DNA of 64,000 nucleotides from Aureimonas ureilytica (lineage in GTDB: Bacteria; Pseudomonadota; Alphaproteobacteria; Rhizobiales; Rhizobiaceae), in the NCBI RefSeq assembly GCF_001475935.1, contig NZ_LDQA01000020.1:1-64000 (forward strand), in the 5' to 3' direction. A model generated the notes under the pieces. The model saw only the letters and a program-made list of their open reading frames with translations. It had not been told where the DNA came from and ran no database searches. The position numbers were made by a program, and so were the translations under genes. Each line of letters begins with the position of its first letter. The first letter of the stretch is position 1. Shown piece by piece: positions 1 through 8,852 of the stretch.

Positions 1-275
1 GAGGGCGGGCGGGCGCGCTCGACTGTCGAGATAGGCAGCCCCTCCAAGACGGGTCAAGCCCTGGCAGAGAGCATGTGCACAAAGGGGAAAACTCGAACGA
101 TGCGGCGGTCGGAACAGCCCCGGCAGACGAGTTCTTCACCCTTCCTCAACCCTATCCCTCGCCGCCGCGCGCACGAACCGCGTCTTTCGGCCGAGATTCG
201 TGGCGATCTCACGCATGGAAAGTCTTGCCCGCGCGATGCGACTGTGCGAACTCGCCCCAAACGGGAACCGCTGCC
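1..275. other. Non-coding left edge upstream of purM
   Basis: No credible gene is seen here. It is the 5' region of purM and probably also the promoter side of a divergent gene lying off the left edge (in many rhizobia purM faces a PerM/HdaA-type pair, which is family knowledge and not visible here). In-frame codons upstream of the purM ATG run back to position 75, but they read as low-complexity arginine/serine-rich sequence unlike PurM, so I leave them non-coding. Confidence 0.4.
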
Positions 276-1346
276 ATGACCGCCGAGACCACGAACGGTT
301 TGACCTATGCCGAAGCCGGCGTCGACATCGACGCGGGCAACGAACTCGTCCAGCGCATCAAGCCGCTGGTGCGCTCGACGCGGCGTCCAGGGGCCGACGG
401 CGAAATCGGCGGGTTCGGCGGGTTGTTCGATCTGAAGGCGGCCGGCTTCACCGATCCGGTTCTGGTTGCGGCCAATGACGGCGTCGGCACCAAGCTGAAG
501 ATCGCGATCGACACCGGCCTGCACGACACGATCGGCATCGATCTCGTGGCCATGTGCGTCAACGATCTTGTGGTTCAGGGTGCGGAGCCGCTTTTCTTCC
601 TCGACTATTTCGCGACCGGAAAGCTTGACCCCGCGCAGGGCGAAGCGATCGTAGCCGGCATCGCCGAGGGCTGCCGTCAGGCCGGCTGCGCGCTGATCGG
701 CGGCGAGACGGCCGAGATGCCCGGTCTTTACGCTGAGAAGGACTATGACCTCGCCGGTTTCGCCGTGGGCGCGGCCGAGCGCGGCCGGCTTCTGCCGAGC
801 GCCGAACTGACCGAGGGCGACGTCATTCTCGGCCTCGCCTCCTCCGGCGTCCATTCCAACGGCTATTCGCTGGTGCGCCGCATCGTGGAGAAGGCCGGCG
901 CGGCTTATGACGCCCCTGCCCCGTTCGACACCAGCCGCACGCTGGCACAGGCTCTGCTGGAGCCGACGCGCATCTATGTGAAGCCGCTGCTTGCGGCCAT
1001 CCGCGCCGGCAACGGCGTGAAGGCGCTCGCCCACATCACCGGCGGCGGCTTCCCGGAGAACATTCCGCGCGTTCTGCCCGACCATCTGCGCGCCGATATC
1101 GATCTTCACGCCGTCGCGGTTCCGCCCGTTTTCGCTTGGCTCGCTCAGCAGGGCGGTGTTGCCGAAGCCGAGATGCTGCGCACCTTCAATTGCGGCATCG
1201 GCATGATCGTCGTCGTGTCGCAAGCGGAAGCCGCCTCGGTCGCGGCCATTCTCCAGAGCGAAGGCGAAAGCGTCGTGTCGCTCGGTCGCATTCTGACACG
1301 TGGGAGCGAGAAGCCGGTGACTTTCAACGGCGGGCTGGCGCTTTGA
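276..1346 (+). CDS. purM: Phosphoribosylformylglycinamidine cyclo-ligase (AIR synthetase)
   Basis: Cytosolic purine enzyme that converts FGAM plus ATP to aminoimidazole ribonucleotide. The 356-aa product has the usual family length. Visible family features are an N-terminal [15 protein letters not shown] segment, the nucleotide-binding stretch ending in NDGVGTKLK (about residues 68-76), GGETAEMPG near 148, [13 protein letters not shown] near 190 and THITGGG-like sequence ([14 protein letters not shown]) near 250. The ATG at 276 is chosen because the family starts close to YAEAGVDI; the frame stays open further upstream but with no matching sequence. Its stop overlaps the purN start (TTGA), so the two are translationally coupled. 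Confidence 0.95.
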   Translation: MTAETTNGLTYAEAGVDIDAGNELVQRIKPLVRSTRRPGADGEIGGFGGLFDLKAAGFTDPVLVAANDGVGTKLKIAIDTGLHDTIGIDLVAMCVNDLVVQGAEPLFFLDYFATGKLDPAQGEAIVAGIAEGCRQAGCALIGGETAEMPGLYAEKDYDLAGFAVGAAERGRLLPSAELTEGDVILGLASSGVHSNGYSLVRRIVEKAGAAYDAPAPFDTSRTLAQALLEPTRIYVKPLLAAIRAGNGVKALAHITGGGFPENIPRVLPDHLRADIDLHAVAVPPVFAWLAQQGGVAEAEMLRTFNCGIGMIVVVSQAEAASVAAILQSEGESVVSLGRILTRGSEKPVTFNGGLAL

Positions 1347-2029
1347 CTGAAGGGGCTCGCAAGCGGGTCGCGGTCCTGATCTCAGGACGCGGCTCCAACA
1401 TGAAGGCGCTGCTCGAAGCGGCGGGACGCCCCGACTATCCCGCCGAGATCGTTCTTGTCCTGTCGAACCGCCCCGAGGCGCAAGGGCTGGAGACCGCTCG
1501 CGCGGCGGGCATCGAGGCCGTGGCCGTCGATCACAAGCTTTTCTCGTCACGCGAGGCGCACGAGGCCGAGGTCAACGCCGCGCTGGAGCGCGCGCAGCCG
1601 GACATCATCTGCCTGGCCGGCTATATGCGACTTCTGACACCGGCGTTTACGGCGCGCTGGGCCGGGCGGATGATCAACGTTCATCCCTCGCTTCTGCCGC
1701 TCTTCCCTGGCCTGCACACGCATGAGCGCGCCATTGCAGCGGGTGCCCGGCTGCATGGCTGCACCGTCCATTTCGTCACCGAAATCATGGATGAAGGTCC
1801 GATCATCGGGCAGGCCGTCGTGCCGGTGCGACCCGGCGATACGCCGGACGACCTCGCCGCGCGGCTGATCCCTGTCGAGCATCGGCTTTATGTCGAGAGC
1901 CTCGCGCTCTTCGCTTCGGGCGGCGTCTCCATGGACGGCGCGAGTTCGCACTTCACGCCGAAGCCCGGCGATGCGAAGGCCCCGGCGCTTCTCTCGGTCG
2001 GCGGCCGAGCCTTTCTGTTGGAGCATTAA
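1343..2029 (+). CDS. purN: Phosphoribosylglycinamide formyltransferase (GAR transformylase)
   Basis: Transfers a formyl group from 10-formyl-THF to glycinamide ribonucleotide in purine synthesis. The 228-aa protein opens with the nucleotide-fold motif [15 protein letters not shown] and carries the catalytic block [13 protein letters not shown] with the conserved His, followed by [14 protein letters not shown] with the conserved Asp. No ATG lies near the expected N-terminus. The TTG at 1343 overlaps the purM stop as TTGA and gives a normal length, so it is taken as the start; the next in-frame ATG would cut into the GRGSNM loop. It forms an operon with purM. Confidence 0.93.
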   Translation: MTEGARKRVAVLISGRGSNMKALLEAAGRPDYPAEIVLVLSNRPEAQGLETARAAGIEAVAVDHKLFSSREAHEAEVNAALERAQPDIICLAGYMRLLTPAFTARWAGRMINVHPSLLPLFPGLHTHERAIAAGARLHGCTVHFVTEIMDEGPIIGQAVVPVRPGDTPDDLAARLIPVEHRLYVESLALFASGGVSMDGASSHFTPKPGDAKAPALLSVGGRAFLLEH

Positions 2030-2109
2030 CAAAGCTTCACAAGCCCGGGCGGAACCCCCTTGGCCGGCACTCCATTTATGCGTCGAGATGTCGCACAAAG
2101 GAGGTTCAC

Positions 2110-2709
2110 ATGGTTTCGCTCCCTGACTTTTCCTCGTCCGGCACATTCCGCCAGGACACCGCGCCGATGCAGCGCTTCCTGCATGATCACTGGAAGTTCT
2201 ACGCCTTCCAAGGTGGCTTGCTTTGTGTCGTCGGCATCCTCGCGCTCGTCGTGCCATTGGCCGCGACGCTGGCTTCGACGATCTTCTTCGGATGGCTGAT
2301 GCTGCTGGGCGGCGCGGTGGGTCTCCTGTCCGCCATCCGCGCCCGCAACGCGCCGGGCTTCTGGTCCCACATTCTGCTGGCCGTGCTGTCGGTGCTGCTC
2401 GGCGGGGTCATTCTCTGGAACCCGATGGCCGGCGCTGTCACGCTGACCTGGGTTCTGGCTCTCTACTTCCTGCTGGTGGGCATCGCGAGCTTTTCGATCG
2501 CAGGCGCTGTCAGAGATTCGACCAGCCGGCATGTGCTCCTGATCGCCTCGGGCGTTCTCAATGTCGCGCTCGCGCTCATGATCGTTCTGGGTCTGCCGGG
2601 AACGGCCGTCTGGGCGATCGGTGTGTTCCTCGGCATTTCCTTTCTCTCGTCGGGCGTCGGCCTCCTGATGTCGGCCCTCGACGCCCGCAAGACCTTACCC
2701 AGCGTCTAA
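2110..2709 (+). CDS. HdeD-family (DUF308) membrane protein
   Basis: A 199-aa inner-membrane protein with six hydrophobic segments (about residues 34-52, 56-76, 85-102, 108-130, 142-160, 164-185), the layout of the HdeD/DUF308 family linked to acid resistance in E. coli. The conserved family look is clear in WNPMAGAVTLTWVLALYFLLVG-like sequence after the fourth helix. The start is well supported: AAAGGAGG at 2097-2104, five bases before ATG 2110. It stands alone after purN and its TAA overlaps the stop codon of the convergent oxidoreductase gene by three bases. Function in this organism is only inferred. Confidence 0.82.
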   Translation: MVSLPDFSSSGTFRQDTAPMQRFLHDHWKFYAFQGGLLCVVGILALVVPLAATLASTIFFGWLMLLGGAVGLLSAIRARNAPGFWSHILLAVLSVLLGGVILWNPMAGAVTLTWVLALYFLLVGIASFSIAGAVRDSTSRHVLLIASGVLNVALALMIVLGLPGTAVWAIGVFLGISFLSSGVGLLMSALDARKTLPSV

Positions 2710-4811
2710 AGCGCTCGCAGCCAGACGCGATTGTCATGAAAGGCCGCGCCTCCGAAGGGCGCGGCCGGGTCCGCTCCGGTCAGCACGTTGATCCCTTCGC
2801 CGCGCTCGAAAGCCCCGTTCGGCCATAGCCCTTCATGGATCAGAACGCCGGGCTTGGTCGCCGCGTCGATCTTGAGCGCAAGGACGATATCGCCGCGCCG
2901 ATTGCCGATCTCGACGCGCTGACCATCTGCCAGCCCAAGCCGCGTGGCGTCGTCCGGGTGCATCTTGAGTTCGGGCTTACCCTCGCGCTTTCGCGAGCCT
3001 TCCGTTTCCGCGAAGGTGGAGTTCAGGAACTGACGGGCCGGCGGCGTCGCCAGCCGGAACGGGTGCTCCGCGTCGGCGTCTTCGATCAAGGCCGCATGGT
3101 CGGGAAAGCTCGGCAGCTTTTCGACCGGCCCGAGCAATCCCATGCTTTCCGGCGGGCGATCGGGCGCGGAAAGGCTCGCCCAATCGACGCGGAAGCGGAA
3201 GCGACGGTCGGCGGTCGCGAAGCCGGCGAGATAATGCGCCTCCTTGAAGCCCGGCTGCACGTCGAGCCAGCGTTCGGCTTCCAGATGCGCCAGGCCCTCA
3301 TAGCCGCTGCGACGCAGAAGATCGTCGATCAGCTCGCGCTCGCTCATACCGAAGCCCGGCCGATCCGCGACGCCGAGGCGCTTGGCGAGTTCCTCCACCA
3401 CGAAATGGTTGGTTCGCACGGTCTCGGGCGCGTCGATCAGCTTCGGCCCGAACAGGATATGGCTCTGACCGCCGCCGCGATAGATGTCGTCATATTCCAT
3501 CGAGGTCGCCGCCGGCAGCACGAGATCGGCCAGGCGCGCCGTATCCGTCATGAACTGCTCGTGGACGGCGACGAAGAGATCCTCGCGCCGGAGACCGCGC
3601 ACGACATCGCGCTGCTCGGGCGCGACATTGGCCGGATTGGTGTTCTGCACGATCATCGCCGTCACCGGCGGCCCGCCGGCCAGCGCGCCCTTGTCTCCGG
3701 TCAGCACGGCACCGATGCGGGACTGGTCGAGATAGCGGATGGACGTGTCCTCATCGCCCAGCCCTTCGATGAGAGCCTTGTCGAAGCGCCAGAGCGCGCC
3801 GTTGTTATGAAAGGCCCCGCCGCCCTCGTGCTGCCAATGGCCATAGACGGTCGGCACCGAGAGCGCCGCGTGCATCGCGACCGCGCCGTTGCGCTGGCGC
3901 GAAAAGCCGTAGCCGAGCCGGAAGAAGGTGCGCTTCGTGCGCCCGATCAGGGCGGCGAAACCCTCGATCTCCTCGACCGACAGGCCTGTGATGGCGCTCG
4001 CCCATTCCGGCGTGCGGCTTTGGAGATGCGCCTCCAGCCCGGCCGGGTCGTCGCCATACTGCGCGAGATAGGCGCGGTCGGCCGTGCCGTCGCGAAAGCC
4101 GATATGCATGAGGGCGCAGGCCAGCGCCCCGTCCGTGCCGGGCCGCAGCTTCAGTGCGATATCGGCCTGCTTCATGGTCGGGTTATCGTAGATGTCGATC
4201 ACGACGATGGGCGCGCCGCGCTCCTTCCGGGCGCGAACGGCGTGGGTCATGACGTTGACCTGCGTCGCCACCGCATTGGTGCCCCAGATCACCACGCAGT
4301 CGGACTGGGCCATTTCGCGCGGGTCGACGCCCGCCAGCCGCCCCGTGCCCGCGACGAAGCCCGTCCAGGCGAGATTGGTGCAGATGGACCCGAATTCGCC
4401 GCTATAGCGCTTGGCATGGCGCAGGCGGTTGATGCCGTCGCGCTGCACGAGCCCCATCGTTCCCGCGTAATAATAGGGCCAGACGGCTTCCGAGCCGTAG
4501 CGCGCCTCGGCCGCCAAGAACTTCTCGGCCACGAGGTCGAGCGCGTCGTCCCAGCCGATTTCGCGCCACTGGCCCTCCCCCTTGGCCCCGACCCGCTGAA
4601 GCGGCTTCAGGAGGCGGTCGGGATGATGCACGCGCTCGGCATAGCGGGCGACCTTGGCGCAGATCACGCCGGCCGTGTAGCTGTTCCCCTCCGCCCCGCG
4701 CACGCGGCCGATGCGGTTGGGGGCGAGGATTTCCACTTCGAGCGCGCAGGTCGAAGGGCAATCGTGCGGGCAGGCGGTGAAGCCGGTGCGGGGCGTGACG
4801 TGCTGGTTCAT
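2706..4811 (-). CDS. Molybdopterin-dependent oxidoreductase, single subunit
   Basis: A 701-aa member of the DMSO-reductase superfamily, which binds bis-MGD molybdenum cofactor plus an N-terminal [4Fe-4S] cluster. Cluster ligands are visible as Cys14, Cys18, Cys22 (CPHDCPSTC) and Cys51 (VICAKV). The middle holds cofactor-binding segments (VVIWGTN near 172, IVVIDIYDNP near 200), and the C-terminal third has the molybdopterin dinucleotide-binding domain (MHPDDATRLGLADGQRVEI). No Tat twin-arginine signal is seen, so it is probably cytoplasmic. Iron-sulphur and membrane subunits are absent from the neighbourhood. The substrate cannot be read from sequence; this clade is often annotated as a formate dehydrogenase or biotin-sulfoxide-reductase relative. 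moaD and moaE lie about 7 kb downstream. Confidence 0.88.
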   Translation of the reverse strand: MNQHVTPRTGFTACPHDCPSTCALEVEILAPNRIGRVRGAEGNSYTAGVICAKVARYAERVHHPDRLLKPLQRVGAKGEGQWREIGWDDALDLVAEKFLAAEARYGSEAVWPYYYAGTMGLVQRDGINRLRHAKRYSGEFGSICTNLAWTGFVAGTGRLAGVDPREMAQSDCVVIWGTNAVATQVNVMTHAVRARKERGAPIVVIDIYDNPTMKQADIALKLRPGTDGALACALMHIGFRDGTADRAYLAQYGDDPAGLEAHLQSRTPEWASAITGLSVEEIEGFAALIGRTKRTFFRLGYGFSRQRNGAVAMHAALSVPTVYGHWQHEGGGAFHNNGALWRFDKALIEGLGDEDTSIRYLDQSRIGAVLTGDKGALAGGPPVTAMIVQNTNPANVAPEQRDVVRGLRREDLFVAVHEQFMTDTARLADLVLPAATSMEYDDIYRGGGQSHILFGPKLIDAPETVRTNHFVVEELAKRLGVADRPGFGMSERELIDDLLRRSGYEGLAHLEAERWLDVQPGFKEAHYLAGFATADRRFRFRVDWASLSAPDRPPESMGLLGPVEKLPSFPDHAALIEDADAEHPFRLATPPARQFLNSTFAETEGSRKREGKPELKMHPDDATRLGLADGQRVEIGNRRGDIVLALKIDAATKPGVLIHEGLWPNGAFERGEGINVLTGADPAAPFGGAAFHDNRVWLRAL

Positions 4812-4918
4812 GGCGCGATCCTATCGCACGCACCGAGCCCGGCCCCAATTCATTTTCGACATGCGACGCATCAAACTGCGTGAGGCCGGCCCGCCATGGG
4901 CCGACCTCGGAGCCTGCC

Positions 4919-6031
4919 TCAGGCCGCCTGCCCGTAGCGCGCCTGTTCCTCGGGGGTCAGTGCGGGATAGTCCGTATAGCCGTGCTCATCGCCGCCATAG
5001 AACGTGTCCTTGTCCCAATCGTTGAGCGGCGCCCCGAGGCGGATGCGCGTGACGAGATCCGGGTTGGAAATGAACAGCTTTCCGAAGCACACGAGATCAA
5101 TCTCGCCGGCCTCGAGGCGCTGTTGGGCGAGCGGGATGTCATACTCGTTGTTGCCCATGTAGGTGCCGTGGAAGCGCTGGCGCAGGGCGTGATAGTCGAA
5201 GCCGTCCTTGTCGCGGTCGCCGCCGGTCTGCCCTTCGATCACATGGAGATAGAGAAGGCTGCGCTTGTCGAGTTCCTCGACATAGGCATTGAAGAGGCTC
5301 TGCTGATCGCTCTCGCTGGAGCCGCCCATGACCGTGACGGGCGAAATGCGGATGCCGACATGCTCCTTGTCCCAGGCCGCCACCACGGCGTCCACGACCT
5401 CGAGCGGAAAGCGCATGCGGTTTTCAATGGAGCCGCCGTAGCGGTCCGTGCGCGTGTTGGTGCCGTCCCGCAGGAACTGGTCCAGCAGATAGCCATTGGC
5501 CGAGTGCACCTCGACCCCGTCGAAGCCGGCGGCGCGGGCGTTCCGCGTGGCGCGCACGTAGTCCCGGATCAGGCGCGGGAGTTCGCTCTCCTCCAGCGCG
5601 CGCGGCTCCACATGGTCCTTGAAGCCCTCCTCCGTGAAGGCCTTGCCGCTCGGCTTGACGGCGGACGGTGCGACCGGCAGCTCGCCGTCGGGCTGGAGGT
5701 CCGGGTGCGAGATACGGCCGACATGCCAGAGCTGGAGCACGATCTTGCCGCCCTCGGCATGAACGGCGTCGGTCACCTTCTTCCAGGCCGTGACCTGCTC
5801 GTCCGAATAGATGCCGGGCGTCCAGGCATAGCCGCGCCCCTCGACGGAGATGTTGGTTGCCTCGGAAATGATCAGACCCGCCCCGGCGCGCTGACGATAA
5901 TATTCGACATGCATCTCCTTGGGCACGCCGTCGGAGGTGGCGCGCGAGCGGGTCAGCGGCGCCATGACGGTGCGGTTGGAAAGATGCAGCGGACCGAGGT
6001 CGAAGGGTTCGAAAATCTTGGACGGGGCCAT
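4919..6031 (-). CDS. Old Yellow Enzyme family alkene reductase (NemA-like)
   Basis: A 370-aa FMN-dependent NAD(P)H:flavin oxidoreductase that reduces activated C=C bonds such as N-ethylmaleimide or enones. The TIM-barrel signature is complete: Thr27 in MAPLTRSRA (flavin tuning), LQLWHVGR near 99-106, the substrate-binding pair His176/Asn179 with proton donor Tyr181 in VEVHSANGYLLDQF, and DRYGGSIENR. Length fits NemA/OPR enzymes. It is on the same strand as the molybdopterin oxidoreductase but ends 108 bp before it, so co-transcription is possible but unproven; it diverges from rlmJ across a 130-bp gap. Confidence 0.92.
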   Translation of the reverse strand: MAPSKIFEPFDLGPLHLSNRTVMAPLTRSRATSDGVPKEMHVEYYRQRAGAGLIISEATNISVEGRGYAWTPGIYSDEQVTAWKKVTDAVHAEGGKIVLQLWHVGRISHPDLQPDGELPVAPSAVKPSGKAFTEEGFKDHVEPRALEESELPRLIRDYVRATRNARAAGFDGVEVHSANGYLLDQFLRDGTNTRTDRYGGSIENRMRFPLEVVDAVVAAWDKEHVGIRISPVTVMGGSSESDQQSLFNAYVEELDKRSLLYLHVIEGQTGGDRDKDGFDYHALRQRFHGTYMGNNEYDIPLAQQRLEAGEIDLVCFGKLFISNPDLVTRIRLGAPLNDWDKDTFYGGDEHGYTDYPALTPEEQARYGQAA

Positions 6032-6161
6032 CGACGGTTCCTTGTCTGGAATTTTGCGCAGAGCGCAGTTTCAGGTACGAGACGGCGAGATAGGTGCTCG
6101 GGTTCCGCATCGCGGCATCGAACGGGTGAACAGAGCGTCCTCAAACGCGAAAGAAATCGAC

Positions 6162-7004
6162 GTGAACTACCGCCACGCCTTTCATGCCGGCAATTTCGCA
6201 GATGTCGTCAAACACGCCCTGCTCTGCTCGCTGATCCGCTATCTCCAGCGCAAGGAGAAGCCCTTCCGCGTCATGGACACCCATGCCGGCCGCGGGCTCT
6301 ACGATCTGTCGGGCGACGAGGCGCGGCGCACCGGCGAAGGGGCGGAAGGCATCGATCGGCTGATCGCCTCGCCCGCCTGGGACGATCCGCTTCTGGCCGA
6401 CTATCGCGCGGCCGTGGAAGACACGCGGGCGCGGTTCGGACCGGACGCCTATCCCGGCTCGCCTCTGATCGCGCGCCATCTCCTGCGTCGGCAAGACCGG
6501 CTGAGCGCCTACGAGCTTCACCCGGTCGATGCCGCTGCTCTCGCCGAGCAATTCGCAGGCGATGTGCAGGTGAAGACGATCGAACTCGACGGCTGGCTGG
6601 CCCTTGGCGCCCATGTGCCGCCGAAGGAAAAGCGCGGGCTCGTCCTCATCGATCCGCCCTTCGAGCGGACGGACGAGATCGAGACAATCGTCGAGCAATT
6701 GCAGCGTGCCCATGCGCGCTGGCCGGGCGGCATCTACGCCGTCTGGTATCCGCTGAAGCGTCCGGCGCAGTACGGGCGCTTTCACGACCTGCTGCGCGAT
6801 AGCGGCATACCCAATATCGTGGCGGCCGATTTCTGGCGCGAGCCCTTCGCGCCGGACGAGCCGCTGGTCGGCACCGGCTTCGTCGTCGTCAACCCACCCT
6901 TCACCTTTGCCGAAGAGGCGAAGGCGCTCATGAGCTTGCTTCAACCTGTCCTGCAAACCTCGACGCAAGCGGAATGTGGCGTCCGTGTGCTGGCCGAAGA
7001 GTGA
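6162..7004 (+). CDS. rlmJ: 23S rRNA (adenine(2030)-N6)-methyltransferase
   Basis: Methylates A2030 of 23S rRNA with S-adenosylmethionine. The 280-aa product starts with the RlmJ hallmark NYRHAFHAGNFADVVKH and contains the SAM-binding region (MDTHAGRGLYDL) and the catalytic IDPPFE motif, a variant of NPPF/DPPY. The GTG at 6162 is chosen because family proteins begin MNYRHAFHAGN; an upstream open stretch from 5919 lies inside the divergent OYE gene and is not conserved in style. No neighbour suggests a shared operon. Confidence 0.93.
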   Translation: MNYRHAFHAGNFADVVKHALLCSLIRYLQRKEKPFRVMDTHAGRGLYDLSGDEARRTGEGAEGIDRLIASPAWDDPLLADYRAAVEDTRARFGPDAYPGSPLIARHLLRRQDRLSAYELHPVDAAALAEQFAGDVQVKTIELDGWLALGAHVPPKEKRGLVLIDPPFERTDEIETIVEQLQRAHARWPGGIYAVWYPLKRPAQYGRFHDLLRDSGIPNIVAADFWREPFAPDEPLVGTGFVVVNPPFTFAEEAKALMSLLQPVLQTSTQAECGVRVLAEE

Positions 7005-7074
7005 TTCGGTGCAATATGGTGGCCAAACGATGATTCTCGCGCGCCACTCCGCCCGCATTCGAGGAAGCCGCACC

Positions 7075-7524
7075 ATGCGCCGACGCCTTTCCGCCGCCCT
7101 CAGCCTCGCCATCGCCACATCCGGCGTCGCCCCCGCGTTGGCTGCCGACTATGTCGAAGCGCCCCCCGTGGTCGTGACGACGACGGCGCTCGTGCCAAGC
7201 TGCGAAGACCCGAGCGTTCTGGCGCAGGTCGAAGATCAGTTCGAATATGGCACGCCGAACACCGTTCACGCGGCGCTCCAGGTCGTGGAATTCTCCAACC
7301 TGTTCGAGAAGTCCTACCAGCCCAAGGGTGGCCACAAGCTGATCGAGCGCCGCTACTGCCAGGGCACGGCGCTGATCTCGTCAGGCGAGCGCCGCACGAT
7401 CTATTATGTCATCGAACATCCGATGGGTTTTGCCGGCGTCAGCTGGCGCGCGGAAGGTTGCTTCCTTGGCCTCGACCCCTGGAAGGTGTACGGCGCGAAT
7501 TGTGAATCGCTTCGCCGCTTCTAA
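7075..7524 (+). CDS. Small secreted protein with four cysteines, function unknown
   Basis: A 149-aa protein with a clear Sec signal peptide (MRRRLSAALSLAIATSGV, cleavage likely after PALAA). The mature ~125 residues contain four Cys (PSCED, RYCQG, EGCFL, ANCES), which suggests two periplasmic disulfides. I recognise no named domain. ATG 7075 is favoured because GAGGAA at 7061-7066 sits eight bases upstream and the signal peptide then begins at residue 1; an in-frame ATG at 7030 would add 15 residues ahead of it. It lies 11 bp before the GST gene and may be co-transcribed with it. Sequence of this style is common in rhizobial genomes, but I cannot assign a role. Confidence 0.75.
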   Translation: MRRRLSAALSLAIATSGVAPALAADYVEAPPVVVTTTALVPSCEDPSVLAQVEDQFEYGTPNTVHAALQVVEFSNLFEKSYQPKGGHKLIERRYCQGTALISSGERRTIYYVIEHPMGFAGVSWRAEGCFLGLDPWKVYGANCESLRRF

Positions 7525-7535
7525 CGGGAGCCCTT

Positions 7536-8132
7536 ATGCGCCTTCTCTACTCCAAGCCTTCGCCCTACTCGTCGAAGGTTCGCATGTCCGCGCATCTGTG
7601 CGGGATCGAACTCGACTGCGTCTCGACGGATACGAGTGCTGAGGGCGACGACCTTCTGCGCACCAATCCGATCGGCAAGATCCCGGCGCTGGAACTGGAC
7701 GACGGCTCGACGCTCTACGACAGCCGCGTGATCTGCGAGTATCTCGACCGGGTGAGCGGCAATCTCCTGATCCCGCAAGGGCTGGAAGCCTGGACGCTGT
7801 GCAAGCGTATCGAGGCGCTGGCGGACGGGCTAACCGAAGCCGTGATGGCGACGCTCTATGAAGTGCGCTATCGCCCGGAAGAGAAGCGGCATCAGCCCTG
7901 GGTCGACAAGCAATGGCGCCGGGCGCACCGCGCCCTGGACGTTCTGGAGGGCGACCTCGCCCATCTGCCGGCCGAGCCCAGTCTGGCGCATTTCGCGGTC
8001 GCGAGCGATCTCGGCTGGATTCAGCTTCGCTATCCCGGCACCTTCGAAGAGAAGAACCCGGGGCTCGTGCGCTGGCTCGAAGCCTTCTACGCCGCGAACC
8101 CGGCCTATGAAGCGATGAAACCTGCGGCTTGA
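7536..8132 (+). CDS. Glutathione S-transferase family protein
   Basis: A 198-aa protein with the two-domain GST fold: an N-terminal thioredoxin-like domain (LLYSKPSPYSSKVRMSAHL; cis-proline loop NPIGKIPALEL; glutathione-binding LYDSRVICEYLD) followed by an all-helical C-terminal domain ending LVRWLEAFYAANPAYEAM. GSTs conjugate glutathione to electrophiles or act as reductases; the substrate is not predictable. SPYSSKVR offers a Ser rather than a Cys at the active position. GGGAG just before ATG 7536 supports the start. It is followed by a strong terminator at 8155-8176. Confidence 0.9.
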   Translation: MRLLYSKPSPYSSKVRMSAHLCGIELDCVSTDTSAEGDDLLRTNPIGKIPALELDDGSTLYDSRVICEYLDRVSGNLLIPQGLEAWTLCKRIEALADGLTEAVMATLYEVRYRPEEKRHQPWVDKQWRRAHRALDVLEGDLAHLPAEPSLAHFAVASDLGWIQLRYPGTFEEKNPGLVRWLEAFYAANPAYEAMKPAA

Positions 8133-8154
8133 GTTAAGAAACCCCAGACATGCG

Positions 8155-8176
8155 AACGGCGCCTTTCGGCGCCGTT
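8155..8176 (+). terminator. Intrinsic terminator between GST and outer-membrane protein genes
   Basis: A 9-bp perfect stem, AACGGCGCC and GGCGCCGTT, with loop TTTC, followed by T-rich sequence. It lies between convergent genes and probably works in both directions. Confidence 0.8.
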
Positions 8177-8198
8177 TCCGTTTCCGGTGTGTGAATTT

Positions 8199-8852
8199 TC
8201 AGAACTTCACGCCGAGGCCGGCCCGGATCGAGTGCTCGTCGAAGCCCGACGAAATCGCAACGTTTCCGAGATCATAAGTCTTCTCGCCGAAGTCGGAATA
8301 GCGATATTCGACCCGCGAGGTGACACCCTTGGCGAGCTTGGCCTCGACACCCGCGCCGACCGTGTAGCCGAGATGGGTCTGATCGTCGGTCAACCCGCGA
8401 AGGGTCAACTCCTGGTTCGAGACGGCGAGACCCCCCGTGGCGAACAGAAGGATCGGGTCATAGGCGATGCCGACCTGCGCGCGCAGCGAGCCGAACGCCG
8501 TGGAGTCGCTCGAAATCGGAACGCCCGTCGCGACATTGAAGCCGCCCGCGTTCACATCCGATGCGCCGATATCGGCTTCGAGACCATAGACGAAGCGTTC
8601 GGTCTGAAGGCTATAGCCGGCATAGACGCCGCCAACCGCGCCTTCGCCATTGTAGCTTGCGCCGCCGGTCTGGTCGAAATGGGCAAAATTGTAACCGACG
8701 AAACCGCCGGCATAAGGGCCGGACCATGTGTAGACGGAAGGAGCCGGCGCTGCGGGCGCCGGTGCCTCGGGCAGCACCGCATCGGCCGCTTGCGCCGCCG
8801 GGGTCAGGATCATCAGCGTCGCGCCAAGCGCAAAGGCGCCGAACACCTTCAT
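8199..8852 (-). CDS. Outer-membrane beta-barrel protein (Omp25/Omp31-like)
   Basis: A 217-aa protein with a signal peptide (MKVFGAFALGATLMILTPAAQA), a short Ala/Pro linker (PEAPAPAAPAPS) and an eight-strand-type barrel of alternating hydrophobic residues starting YTWSGPYAGGFVGYNF and ending in Phe (RAGLGVKF), the classic C-terminal barrel-assembly signal. WxGPYxGxxxGY is typical of rhizobial/brucellar Omp25/Omp31 porin-like proteins. The start at 8852 is chosen because it places the signal peptide first and has GGAG upstream; earlier in-frame codons read as arginine-rich noise. Confidence 0.87.
   Translation of the reverse strand: MKVFGAFALGATLMILTPAAQAADAVLPEAPAPAAPAPSVYTWSGPYAGGFVGYNFAHFDQTGGASYNGEGAVGGVYAGYSLQTERFVYGLEADIGASDVNAGGFNVATGVPISSDSTAFGSLRAQVGIAYDPILLFATGGLAVSNQELTLRGLTDDQTHLGYTVGAGVEAKLAKGVTSRVEYRYSDFGEKTYDLGNVAISSGFDEHSIRAGLGVKF

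Noticed and set aside
2835-4883. 682-codon open frame on the plus strand opposite the molybdopterin oxidoreductase gene
   Set aside because: It has no recognisable motif, is rich in Arg/Gly/His/Asp as expected for antisense of GC-rich DNA, and the opposite frame has complete family motifs.
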